DNA from: Syncephalastrum monosporum B8922
Lineage: Eukaryota; Mucoromycota; Mucoromycetes; Mucorales; Syncephalastraceae
NCBI GenBank assembly: GCA_000697355.1
Contig: JNEN01000919.1
Coordinates: forward strand, 186,001-250,000
Direction: 5' to 3'
DNA: 64,000 nucleotides
A program made the position numbers and the translations under genes. Position 1 is the first letter of the stretch; each line of letters starts with the position of its first letter. This document shows, piece by piece, positions 22,601 to 34,211 of the stretch. Under the pieces are notes generated by a model. The model saw nothing but the letters and a program-made list of their open reading frames with translations, was not told where the DNA came from and did not search any database.

Positions 22601-24531
22601 TCAATGTGAGCAGCAGTACTCGATATCGACAATTTCTTTTGGAGCAGTGGACGTCAAGACGTGTGGCTCTTCAACACCAACGGCCACGTTGTCTTCGATA
22701 CGGATAGCGATGCCCTGGAACTCTTTGGGGAAGCTATCGTCATAAGGCACGTAGATGCCGGGCTCGATTGTCACCACCATGTTGCGCTTCAGCTTGCGCG
22801 ATCGGTCGAGGTCGTGCGTATCGTGGACATCGAGACCCAGATAGTGGCCCACATGATGAGGGTAGAGAATACGCTCCAGGTCCTGCAAAAATTATTAGAC
22901 AGTCGCATGATAGTGTTTGATAGTGCATACATAAGTCGAGACGTCCCAGCCGATCTTCGAAAGCTCCTGTTGCATCAAGCGGGTGGACACGGTATGAATT
23001 CCATTCAGGGAAATAGCTGCTTGCTCGGTACAGAGTTTAATGCATGCCTTGTTGACATTCAGAACGGCCTGATACAGCTTCTTTTGTGCTGGACTGAATC
23101 TGCCGTTGACCGGCCAGGTGCGCGTGATGTCACTCGCGTAGCCCTTGTATTCGCCACCGCAGTCGACCAAGACGAGATCGCCGTCTCTGAGCATCATGTC
23201 GTTGCGGACATAATGCATCGACAATCCATTGGGACCGCCTGCCACGACAGGAACGTAGGCCAGGATGCTGGAACCGCGCATGCGACACTCGTAGTCCAGT
23301 TTGGCCCAGAGCTGGGCCTCTGTGTATCCTGGTTTGGTCCATTTCATGGCCTAGTAGATATCCATGAGCCATCACATGGTCACTTTCTCCCTTTCCCGTG
23401 TACCTCGATGAAAGACTTTGCACTGATGACACCGGACTCCTTCATGATGGCTATTTCCTGGTCGCTCTTGATGACACGGAGCTCCTGGATCAGGACGCTG
23501 AGCGGCTTGAGTGCCTTTTGTTGCTTGCCTATGATAGCGAAGGGTATGTCAGTCTTTATCTTTTACACAACTTCCCACCCTTGGTGTGACCGGACGTTTG
23601 ATCCAATTGAGCGGCAAGAAATTACCAAAGTCCAGGATGCGCTTCGCGGCGTCGTTTTCAGAGAGGATAGACGGTGCCAGCACAGGGCTATCCATGAAGA
23701 CATGTTTCGCGAGCAAGGCATCCTTGAGGAACATGGGAAAGCGTGCATTATCGTAGGCCTTGACATGTGTGAGGTATATACATATACAGCGATAAAGAAG
23801 GCGAGCCTAGTTACCTCGTTTGCGCCAAAGATCTCCTTGGCGCCCTCGACACCTGTGCGTGGACCATCCCACAATTCGGCTGATTCACTCTTGGGTGGGA
23901 CAAACATGGTTTGTTTGTAACCGCGTGTGGATGTGTTCTTTTCTAGATAAATCACATCCAGGTAGCAGGAGTCAGGAAGGATCGACACAGACGCTCTGGG
24001 AAATAGTACCTAGGATCATGGCAGCATCTGGTTCGTTGAAACCCGTCAGGTACCAGAAGTCGGTATTTTGATGGAAATGATAAAAGACGTTGTTGGACAT
24101 ATAACGTGTGGTGTATCCCGGGCTGATGACGACGCTGCCCTCAGGCAAAGCCTGCATAAGCTTGCTCCGACGCGACTCATACTCTGCGGTGACGAACCCA
24201 GGCGTGACTAGAGGTATACATGTATTACTATATCAGATCATTCATGTGTTACTGCTGGATTCACCTTCTCCTTTGGCCATTAACTCTGGGTGGGTTTCTG
24301 GCGTAGGCTGACCAAAGGAGCGTTTGTGTGTGTGAGGCACTCTTTCGGATACGGAGGAGAAATGTATTTTTTTGGCACTCGGTGGCACCAACGGACGCCA
24401 TGCCGGGGTGATCTTGTTTCCTGCAGAAAAACAACAACAAATGGCCCATTGGTTCGAATCAGCTTCCTTTTCCATTACGCCAGCCATTAGATCTTGCCTT
24501 TACTAAAGGTGCGCGCAGCCCGGCAGTACAT
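22601..24531 (-). CDS. ICP55: Mitochondrial intermediate-cleaving aminopeptidase Icp55/XPNPEP3
   Basis: Exons 24531-24498, 24420-24265, 24207-24010, 23942-23815, 23758-about 23569, 23528-23404, 23350-22931 and 22882-22601; about 510 residues. A basic presequence (MYCRAARTFSKGNK) leads to the family motif SFGQPTPETHPELMAKGE, an aminopeptidase-P N-domain (RYMSNNVFYHFHQNTDFW) and the pita-bread catalytic domain. All five metal ligands are visible: the two Asp in DCGGEYKGYASDITRTWPV, His in HHVGHYLGLDVHD, Glu in TIEPGIYVP and Glu in RIEDNVAV. Icp55 trims one residue after presequence removal, stabilising matrix proteins. Exon 1 depends on a GC donor (AAAG|GCAAGA); without it no presequence ATG is in frame. 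The donor of exon 5 is ambiguous over about 10 bases. Confidence 0.92.
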
Positions 24532-24774
24532 GCTTCTAAATGGTCAGAATGTTGCTTTGCAAAAAAGGGAAGTGAAGGGCTGAAAAAACAACGGTCGGGA
24601 CTCATACGATATAATTTGCATGTCCAGTATTCGTACTATGACGAATATACAACATACAGAAACCTTATATGTACGCTACAATATCCCATCTGTCCCATAT
24701 TGGATTTCAGTCTCGCAACAATTTGTGTATGACTCATGGGTTTCCACAATCCTGTGGTTGATTTATGTACAAAG

Positions 24775-26064
24775 TTACTCTTCCTTGGCTTTTTTTGCCG
24801 CAGGTTCTACCGATTTATTCTTCTCGTCCACCGCCTGCTGTGCCTTTCTCTTCACGAGCTTGGTCAGGTCATTGATGGCTTCCTGGGACGGCACAGCTGC
24901 GCTGCCTGATGCACCTGCAGCAGCACTGAAGAGCGCCTTGAGCTGCTTCTTGGCTTCTTCATCCGTGGCCTTGCGCGTGCTCAACTCTTCCAACTATGAA
25001 AGTATGAGAATGCTTCATCAAAAAGAAAAAAAAAAAAAGAAAGAGAGAGAGACAGAAGATAGAAGAATGACCCCGTACCTTCAGATTCATATCTGCAATG
25101 AGCTCCTTCATGTCCTGGATTTCCTTGCCATCGGCGGCGGGTGCGTCGGTTGCTTTTCCTTTGCCCTTGCCCTCCTCTGCCTTGGCGCTATGGTCGATCC
25201 GCTTATTAAGGACTGTGATGGCCGCCTTAATTTCGCTGCTAGCACGCTCCAGGTCCTCCAGAAACTCAACAGCGAGAGCCAACTTGTAGTGAAGCTCAGC
25301 CAGTTCGCGGTCATCGTCGGCGAGAAGTTCTTTCTTCATCTTCAAGGCATGCTCGTATTCCGGCACGGCGGCGTCAATTTTCTCTGCTTTGCGTAAATAT
25401 ACAAGGATACTCCAAGTGTGTTTTTTCTTTTCACGCTACCTTCTTCCATGGCGAGATCACCGAGATAGTTATGGACTTCAGCAAGTTTCAGACGCGTCTC
25501 GCGGTCATCACTCTTTTCAAAAATAACACGCGCGATATCCATGACCTCCCACGCAATTTCAAAATCGTTTTCTTTGTTGTCGCCTTCTGCGTCTTCGTCG
25601 TCCTCGTCGTCCTCTTCGTCCTTCGCGTCTGTTGTTTCGGCTTCCTCGGGGGCAGCAGCACTCTCAGCAAAGTGGAAACGAGGATCGGCGTCTACGATCG
25701 AGCATGAGTTGCCTGAGTGGCAGCGGATCTAACGTTGTGAGAAGGTACCTTTTTCGTCGGTGGTCGTGGATTCCTGCTGCGTGGCGGGTTGCGCTGTCTG
25801 GGTCGAGTTGCCAAGCACGGTGTTTTGTTGTATAGCAAAGTTTGTCAGGGCTTTTCCGTATAAGAAGTAGGCATCGCCGCATTCAGGTGCGAGATCACCG
25901 TGTTCTTTCACGCTACAACGGATGAGTCTTTGAGACCACGAGACTGAGAGACAAAAGACAACTTACAGGAGATCGACAGCCTCGCTGAACTTGGTGACAC
26001 TCGTAGAGTAGTCCTCCACAGAAAAGGCACGCTGACCTTCTTCAATGAGGGCTTGGGCAGACAT
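24775..26064 (-). CDS. NASP/Sim3/Hif1-type histone chaperone (SHNi-TPR)
   Basis: Exons 26064-25967, 25912-25749, 25691-25440, 25383-25079 and 24993-24775; 345 residues. TPR motifs: ALIEEGQRAFSVEDYSTSV, APECGDAYFLYGKAL, then an acidic insert (EDDEDDEDAEGDNKEND) interrupting a repeat, ETRLKLAEVHNYLGDLAME and ELAELHYKLALAVEFLED of the SHNi-TPR signature. A C-terminal coiled coil and a Lys-rich tail (RKAQQ, AAKKAKEE) follow. The family binds histone H3-H4 and CENP-A-type H3 and feeds them to assembly factors. It faces the riboflavin kinase gene over a 196-bp divergent promoter. Confidence 0.93.
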
Positions 26065-26260
26065 TGTATGAAGAGAAAAAAAAGGAACAGGAATAAAAAC
26101 GGGATTTACGAAAGCGCGCGCGTTCTGTTGGAAGCGCGAAACAACACGCGCGCATTCCCTCAATTCAATCTAAGCAGCTGTCGGCGAATTGTATGACAAA
26201 TGCGCAGATGCAGCATCCATCAGTTTCTCTCTTTCTCTTCTACGCACATACACATATACC
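26065..26260. promoter_or_regulatory. Divergent promoter NASP / riboflavin kinase
   Basis: 196 bp between opposed start codons; includes CGCGCG-rich patches (26115-26155) and a CT-rich leader before 26261. No TATA box seen. Confidence 0.45.
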
Positions 26261-26948
26261 ATGTCGATAAACCCTAACCGCCCTCTTGTCGTTGGCCCGG
26301 ACACTCCCGAGCACCCCTTCCCTTTGCCCGTCGCAGGCACCGTCGTCAAGGGTTTCGGTCGCGGATCCAAGGAACTCGGCATTCCCACTGGTAAAAAAAA
26401 AAAATAAGGAATGCAGACCCCCGCATCGCAGTCTGACGCTTCCCGTTTCTGTCTTCATTTAGCCAACCTTTCCGATGAGGGCCTGGAAGCACTCTGCTCC
26501 GAGTTTGAGACCGGCGTCTACTATGGCTGGGCGCAGATCGGCAAAGAAGACTCGGCGGTGTACCCGATGGTCATGAGCCTGGGCTGGAACCCCTACTACA
26601 AAAACGAAAAGCGCTCAGCAGTAAGGGCTCAATCCTTGACACTCGGTGAATGAGCACCATTGACGAGTATGGCTTTGTAGGAGGTCCATATTATCCATGA
26701 TTTCGCAGAGGACTTTTATGGCATTGATATCCGCGTTATTGTACTGGGATACATCCGACCAGAGCAGAATTACCCTTCGCTTGGTAAGTCGCTATACTTG
26801 AACACTGTTGGGCAGGAAGACGTGTCGCTGACCGTCTGTAGATGCGTTGATTACCGATATCCGGACTGATGTCGAGGTCGCTAAGCAGTCCTTGCAGCGT
26901 CCCGCCTATGATAAGCTGCGAGAGCATGAGATGTTCGCCAGCAAGTAA
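26261..26948 (+). CDS. FMN1: Riboflavin kinase
   Basis: Exons 26261-26390, 26463-26620, 26681-26783 and 26842-26948; 165 residues, the usual size of a monofunctional eukaryotic riboflavin kinase. Motifs: [18 protein letters not shown] followed across the splice by ANL (the ATP/flavin-binding P-T-A-N signature), [29 protein letters not shown] and [14 protein letters not shown] with the conserved Glu-x-His. It phosphorylates riboflavin to FMN. Start is at the first ATG after a pyrimidine-rich leader. Confidence 0.97.
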
Positions 26949-28361
26949 TAGAGTACTTTAGACCTTTTTTTATATTTTATTGTTTTGCTGATATGGGTTT
27001 GCTGGAAAAAGCATCGTGAGTTTTGAAGCATTCCACAGCTGTGAATAAAGAAAATACTTCATGCACATATACAACGATCGTTCTTCAGCGTTTCCGCTAA
27101 GCTTACGTAAGGATTTGTGTTGCTTACGTGTTAAACCAGCAACCTTAATGGAGCGCCGCTATCGTGTCTGTCTTGACCGCTGAAGCACATACAACACTAC
27201 ATACAATATCCCAAATTCGATTCGATTAGAAAATCAGATACGATTAACCATGAGAATACCCGGAGGTTTTCGCACTGACAAATTCGTCGCCTGGGTACAT
27301 ATTACGGATTATCCATTGGCTTGGTCCATGCTCTTGTCGTCGGTTGGTGCTGGCATCTTTTTTATCCTTCGTTCCCCGCAAAGCCATCTCGTGTAACGCA
27401 CGCTAGTTCAACAGCTCTAAATCCGTAAAACATCTACTGCCAACCTTAGTCACGACTTCGTGACAGTGTTCTCCCTAGCATCCTGGCAGTACCGTATATC
27501 CGCTATGCTTCCGACATAATTTTCAATGCTTCTACATGGAACGGCTTTCACACGGAAGAAATGCATGATGGATAATGTGATGTAGTATTTTGATCTTGGA
27601 AATTACGTCAATACAAAGCGTTCACACCACATCGAGAACGAATCGCTTTTACCTTCTTTTTTCTTCTAGCTATAATAAGACAATGGATATGCGGGGCATC
27701 TGGAGAATGATGTGAATTGGCTCACGAGACGATAAATAATAGAATGGCGTTCGGGTGGATTCAAGTTACACTCTCAGCCGAAGGAAGCGTCATTTTCGTG
27801 CCTGATCCAATGTCTGTTCAAAATCCCGTAATCACGATAAAGCTCCAATTGGCTCGCTTTGTTCCGTGTTTGTGATAAAGATAAAGATTACCGGGAGCCT
27901 AATGCCATGGCTGCACACAACACTAAACCCTGCCCCGCGCGTGCGAATATGTAGTGAACTTTCCTAGCTATGTGGGGCGTGGTTCCTTCGTATTTGGTGT
28001 AACGTGACCTTTTTCTCACTTGGCGTTGAAAGTGTTCCAGGTTATTGCTTCTCAGATATCAGCGTGGCTGGATGTGTGTCAATACACGACAGCCTGTGGT
28101 TAAACTTGGTACTGCCGCATTAAATGTAGGGCGTCCCAACACTATCATTTCGGCGTGAGTTACATATCACTTTGGCACAGAAAGTGGGACGACCTGACCA
28201 TCTATTAAATACAACAAACGTCCTGCGGACGGGACGAGCCACGACCAAGAACTGTACATGGAGACTATAACGTGGCAAGCTGTGATGTTTATATCACGCA
28301 TATCCAAAAGACTGCCTTTGGTATGTTTCTTATTCTGTGGATCTTATGGCGCATAAATGTC

Positions 28362-28940
28362 TCATCTTCTTCATAGAAAAGCTTAGCCGATTCAACGGGT
28401 GCAAAACTAGCAGCCGCGATGATGATTCTGATGCCAAAATATGGGATAGTAACAGTCCCTATTGGCGGTGCCGATCTGTGCTGATCATACGACTCGTCCT
28501 CTTACAGCTTGCAGAATATCATTGCTTTGCAGAGCATACCATTGAGGGCGTTGCTTCGCGTGAGGAGTGTCGATTCTTGGGAGGGTTCAAATTCGATAGG
28601 CAAGGGCTTGATCTCAGTACATCATAGCAACGGATCCGTCGTAATGGGGGCTTTCAAGACGAAAGTAAGCTGGAATGGACCAACGCCAAGCTCTTGCTGG
28701 ATTGTAAATCAATTAGCAAAAGGATAGTAGAGACGAACAGTTGGCAGACAAATCCTATCTGCGTCCGCCAAAGTAGACGAAGCAAAAGATGACACCTAAG
28801 GCCTAACTTGCAGGTCGGACATTACTCCGCATCATGGAAGAGCGGTTGAATCACTGGCGGGTGCCCGATGACCTCAGGTCATCAAGCAGGTACTCCTCAG
28901 CATCGTAGATGCAACTGTGGGGACTATTAAAGAGATTTAA
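28362..28940 (+). pseudogene. Possible decayed coding sequence, identity unknown
   Basis: One reading frame shows protein-like segments separated by stop codons: TGAKLAAAMMILMPKYGIV, then LQNIIALQSIPLRALLRVRS, GKGLISVHHSNGSVVMGAF, ITPHHGRAVESLAGA and finally VIKQVLLSIVDATVGTIKEI before a stop. The frame is constant over almost 600 bp although at least four stops interrupt it, which suggests a relic more than chance, but composition alone cannot exclude chance. The family was not recognised. Confidence 0.25.
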
Positions 28941-30380
28941 AATGACTGGAAAGGTTTCAAGTGTTATTGACTTGTTTGCAAAAGTGCTGACCCTGACTTA
29001 GGGGAACACATTCGATGGTGCCTTATTCAAAGTTTAAATGTGCAGAGGTCTTCCTCCCAGACTACGTTGTTACAACGATCTTTCTCCTGGAGCTCGCTTT
29101 GTACTCATAACCATGGAGATAAAGGCAACGAAGCCGTCGGATCTCGTACGGTTGGGCAAACGACAAGCTGGTGATATTTGGTATCCTTCTGTTTAAGTCG
29201 CTATTGGGGCACCACTTGACGATCCCCTTACTAAGCCGTCTACCAATCCTAATAAGCCCTTACAAATGCTGGATTACCACGTATTTCTCTATTATTATAG
29301 TGGATATTGTGGGATGCCGTACATCATATGGCAATGCCAAATGGATAATGGTATCGTGTCATGTACCAGGACACATTCGGCCAAATGGATATCTAATTCA
29401 GCGCCACTCGTTAGGGAAAATCCAATGTAACGGACATCCGCCGCTGCCATCTCTAGCAACAGCAGAGTGGTCTGCTATGTGTATTACTTCTTTTGTCTGA
29501 GTGTTCCTAGCGTCGTAATATAAATACTGCAGGTGCCACGCGACACGCTGTATGCACCCGCATGCGATACCAAATCTTTTTCAAAACAAACACCTTGAAC
29601 GTACTCAGCAAGATGATCAATGAAACCGGACGGTTTTTTCATTCGTTTTCGGATTTAAAGATGCCAAAAATGGAAAATAACGGTCAGTCGATAAGGCTCT
29701 GCTCGGCCCAACGAAAAGTACAGAAAGGCGGGAAAACCCCGTTTGAATGTCACACACTGGAAAGGCGGGGAGATGTGGGGAATGAAAATTCTTTTTTTTC
29801 TTTCGGGACATGCCGAGGCGAACTATGACTCGAATCGAGATGTTATACCACAAAATATGAATAGCTGATTTAGCAAATCAAAGACAAGTCTGGGTCCCTC
29901 CAAGCACCAGCTGTGCCATCAGGATTTTGTTGAAACGTCACCAGTGATTGAGAAAACGTTTGGCTCTTCTTTTGCTTCACTGGCTGTAAGCCATATAAGT
30001 ATAGGGCCGTGAGCCCCACTGACCAACTTGGTTACGCCTGTGACCTGGGAAACCCTCATTGTTGCAGACAAACGAGAACAGGGTCATTTCGGGTAATTTT
30101 CATTCCACACGCGTCGCTTTTGGACTTACTCTGTCTTTCACATTAATGACAGAAAAATAGCAAAAGGAGGACAACGTTTCATTTCATATCTTATTCTGTC
30201 GATTACTCGATTCATCTTTTTCAACCATTCCGGGCAAAAAAATTTTCCTGAACGAACGATAAGAGCTTTTTTTTTACTAAATGTAGAAGGCAAAAGAGAC
30301 GTGTGTAACGTTGATCTCGCGTGTGAGAATCGCCACCCAGTGGCGGATCAAACTCAGGAGGTGGGGATGACTCGGTGATC

Positions 30381-30392
30381 TTATATATAAGA
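30381..30392 (+). promoter_or_regulatory. TATA-box-like element
   Basis: TTATATATAAGA about 90-100 bp upstream of the carboxylate transporter ATG, a suitable distance for a fungal TATA box. A GTGGGG core (Mig1/CreA type) lies about 20 bp upstream. Confidence 0.5.
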
Positions 30393-30483
30393 ATAAAAGG
30401 ACGCATACAGCAGCGTTTTTGTTTTTTATTTACGCCTCTTCCCTTCTCTGTCTCTTTATTTCTTTCTTTGTCGCTTTGCCGAT

Positions 30484-32893
30484 ATGTCTGACCAAGCAGA
30501 CCAACCTCATACAACACAGCAGGCAGTGACACCGGTCGTGCCCGTCGAGAGCGATGGATCAAGGTCCACAAAACTTAAGGCGTACTTTAAAGACACTTTT
30601 GGTACAATCTTTATAAAGCCCAAAGGTCGACCGCCAAACATGTGGAAGCTCTTTTGGAACCTCAATGGTCGACAAAGACTTACATTCGTCTCCGGTAAGC
30701 GCTAGTTACTAGACACCTGAGCAGAGATTGCCGACTTACCCTCTCGCCAAAAAGCATTCCTCGGCTGGACGTGCGACGCATACGACTATTTTTGCGTGAC
30801 TCTTGCGGTAACGAGCATTGGTAAGTGATAGATAGACCTTTAGCGCACAACTTCGCCCCTGACTCATGCATGTCTACTCCTATAGCCGAGGACTTTGGCG
30901 TCGAGCCTTCTGCTGTTACAAGTAAGTCTATTGAGTTTTTGGCCAGGCAAAGGTCAAGAATATGAGACTGATGAGTTGACCTTCCAAAATTTAGGTGCCA
31001 TTACTACTACACTGGTATGACAAAAAAGACCATTGTAGTGTGTTTGTATGGATGCAGATATAACTGATGCGCGACCCTCTTGACAGATGTTACGTTCTAT
31101 CGGTGCTTTAATTTTCGGGTAATCTGCTGCTGCTGCTTCGATATAGATACAATGAACTCATTCATTCTCCACGCCTGCAGTATCCTCGCAGATAAGTTCG
31201 GGCGTCGGTGGCCCCTGATCATTGATATTATTCTCTTCTCCGTCATCAATCTGGCCAGTGGCTTCGCTCCAGACTTGCAGGTAAGATTCGGTTTTCTAAG
31301 CTTCCCCGTCGGCAGACTCAATATTTTTTTCTTGTACAACAGACTTTCATCGGCCTGCGAGCTGTGTTTGGCATTGCTATGGGTGGTGAATGGGTAAGTT
31401 CACATTTATCAAGTATATGTATAGCGGCGGAATGCAGCAGGCTTTGGGAGACTAACATGGATCTTGTCTGTTTAGGGTCTTGGTGCAAGCCTGGCGCTTG
31501 AAACCTTACCCATCGAGTCCCGTGGTCTGTTCTCTGGTATATACCAGGAAGGTAAGACAAACCACAAACGCAAAATGTTTGCACTTGGAGCACATTTTTA
31601 TAACGATAATGTGTTAGGTTATGCTTGTGGATACCTTTTGGCGACTTTGGTAAACTTTGCTGTCAGGAGCACTGGAGCGACATGGCGTATCATGTTTTGG
31701 GCTGGTTCTGGTTTCGCGTTCCTTGCCATTTTCATCCGTTTCTTTGTCAAGGAGTCCGATGCATTCGAGAAAACCAAAGGTACTGACCTGGGAACTTTGA
31801 GGCTGAAAATATAATGATCTCACATGTCATAACCTATCACAGAGGCTCGTAAACTCATGAGTCGATCGTTCTTCAAGGAGATCTGGTACATGATCAAGTT
31901 CCACTATTTGCGCGTCATATATATGGTCATCTTGATGGCGTTCTTCAACTTTTTGTCGCACGGCTCTCAGGATTTGTATCCGACCTTTTTGACTACCCAG
32001 CTTGGCTATTCGACTACGGACCAAACCGTCACGAGTGTCATTTATAATGTCGGCGCCATCGTTGGTGGTACGATCATTGGTTTTTACTCGGGCTGGATAG
32101 GCCGCAAGCTGTCCATGATGGTGTGTGCCGTTCTGGCCGGTGCCTTCATTCCGTTGTGGATCTATGGTCCCAACAAAGCCTCCCTTCAGTTTGGTTCTTT
32201 TGCGATGCAATTCTTTGTTCAGGTGAGCTGGCTGACTCCTGCATTTGAGCGTAGACACTAAACTTATTCGACTCACAGGGCGCATGGGGCGTTATTCCTG
32301 CGCATCTGAACGAACTTTCTCCGCCTGCCTTCCGTGCTCTGATGCCCGGTCTTGCATACCAGCTGGGTAACTTGGTAAAGCGTTTGACATGAGGCGATTT
32401 CTTGTTGCTGATTTTTGGTTCGTTTCACAGATCAGTGCAGCCAGTAGTCAGATTCAAGCCACTATCGGCGAACGATACCCTCTAAGAAATGCAGATGGAA
32501 GTCTCCAGCTGAAGAATGGAAAACCTATCGCTGACTACGGTCTCACTCAAGCCATCTTCATGGGCTGTGTCTGTGGCTGTTTGTTTATTGCCGGTAAGTC
32601 GTGCGTTTACCCTAGCTAGCTTTTTTATGCGTACTCATTGATAACCTCATATAGTCATGGTCGGCAAGGAGGAACGTAACAAGGACTTTATGGAAGCGTT
32701 GACGGAGGACCGCGATGGTAACGTGATCGGAAACCAAGGTCTCAACGACTACTCCATGGAGGGTGGCGAGGCTTCGAAGGCAAACGAAAAGGTGGACCTG
32801 GATGAATCGCGAAGCCGCAAAGACGGCTCCAACGGTCGATCGTCTACCGACGTGAACGAGAAGCCACACGTGGAGCAAATGGAGACAATTTAA
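30484..32893 (+). CDS. JEN1: JEN-family monocarboxylate/dicarboxylate:proton symporter (MFS)
   Basis: Thirteen exons: 30484-30694, 30755-30820, 30886-30921, 30995-31014, 31087-31118, 31181-31280, 31343-31393, 31476-31551, 31618-31779, 31843-32222, 32279-32374, 32431-32593, 32655-32893; 543 residues, twelve expected membrane segments. The JEN signature N-x-x-S-H-x-S-Q-D-x-x-x-T is present as [13 protein letters not shown] in the seventh segment. Other landmarks: [21 protein letters not shown] (MFS loop 2-3), [17 protein letters not shown] and [15 protein letters not shown]. The C-terminal tail is long, hydrophilic and Ser/Lys-rich, as expected for glucose-triggered endocytosis of Jen1. It likely imports lactate, pyruvate or dicarboxylates at the plasma membrane. 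Exons 4 and 5 are only 20 and 32 nt. Confidence 0.94.
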
Positions 32894-34211
32894 CTCTCCA
32901 GGCCCCTTTCGAAAAACGGTGATAGTACATAATTTCTTTTTATTTTTATTCGCCTTACACTTTAAGTGCATGTATATTCATTTGATGTAAATGTACCAAG
33001 TACAGCTTATCTATGCAGTTATTCTTTTAGTACCTATACTTCTTCCTTGCATGGCTCCATGCGGGATACTTCTTAAAAATCCAGTTCTTGAACTATTACC
33101 GTCCATGCAGAAAATACTAGAAATACTGCCTGTTGCAACATTTGAAAAGTAGTTACTGGGCATTGCGAGCGTAAAAGGTTGTCTTCGTTGATCACATTTA
33201 TGCCCAAAAGAGCTGACACTTGAGTTGAACGGCAAAACATATATACGTACTTATCTTACAGATTCTGTCTGTAATGGGCAAATACAGACAGAAGTTATTG
33301 ATCTCTAATTCAGTCTCTCTAAAGCTTATTGCCATCGTTTCCGTTGCCATCACTCCTATCAGTTCCATCCGCCTGCCAAAATCATTTATTGCACTGTACA
33401 ATTGCCCTTGGGGCAAGCTGTGCTTTCGCCTTTCATTCGAAAAGTATGACGTGCCATTCTTTATAAATCAATCAACTTTAAGGATGTGCTTCAACCATGC
33501 ATTTTTAGATATGCGGAAAGTACTCGTATGATAGCCCCCACTTTAACAAACGCTATTAAAGATGCCTTTATGTCAAAGACACTGTATGGTTCGCCAGTAG
33601 ACGAAGGGTTCTAATTATATATCTTTCATATCATATGAGTATTATCAATGATATATACATTTTTCTCTTGCAGACAATGGCCCTCGTTAGCCACATCCCA
33701 ACTAGACTACAGTGAATATTTGAACGCATGCAGTAGCCAAGTCGTTGATGAGCAGGTTCCCGGCCGCGGACACGGATATAGCTAAAAGGCTACTGTATCA
33801 AGGGTCGAAACTGGCAAACCGCAGATATAAGTGTTGCAATACTATCTAGGTAGATATTAATGAAACAGACAGAAATCGGATAAACTTGCCCAAGCGAGGT
33901 TTTCAGTTAATATACTAGCTAGGCGAGGTAAACATCAACCTTGTCTATCATTTCCCATCAACTAAATTTTCAATAAATAGCAGCCACCTTCAAGGAGACA
34001 TACATACCATATAGAGAGTACTTATTTGCAGCTATATGCGCTGAATGAATACCTGTGAATTTGGCATATCTTGCACAACATACCATCATCGATATGAGTA
34101 TGATTTATGCTGGGACATGACTTTGTCGGGATTTGCGTCAATTCGTGCGCTACAGGCTTAACTGCAGTGTCGCTCTTCCACTCTTCTAGCTTTCCGTTTC
34201 GTTCTCTTGCC
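32894..34211. other. Intergenic region of 1.3 kb, no gene seen
   Basis: Between the JEN gene and the WD40 gene, both on plus. The region from 33540 to 34080 is AT-rich. No open frame with recognisable content on either strand; no RNA gene seen. Confidence 0.55.

Larger units (their letters stand above)
26949..30483. other. Gene-poor region of 3.5 kb
   Basis: No intact gene was found on either strand. Open frames are short and interrupted. A stretch at about 28362-28940 keeps one frame through several stops and may be a decayed gene (listed separately). No inverted or direct terminal repeats of a mobile element were recognised by eye. The last 120 bp form the promoter of the carboxylate transporter. 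Confidence 0.6.

Noticed and set aside
24446..24460. GGTTCGAATCA, resembling a tRNA B box
   Set aside because: No matching A box, acceptor stem or anticodon arm could be placed around it; it lies in a protein-gene intron.
24242..24487. Start of ICP55 at the ATG at 24487
   Set aside because: The N-terminus would be acidic and Cys-rich, unsuited to a mitochondrial protein; the segment is better explained as a 77-nt GC-AG intron.
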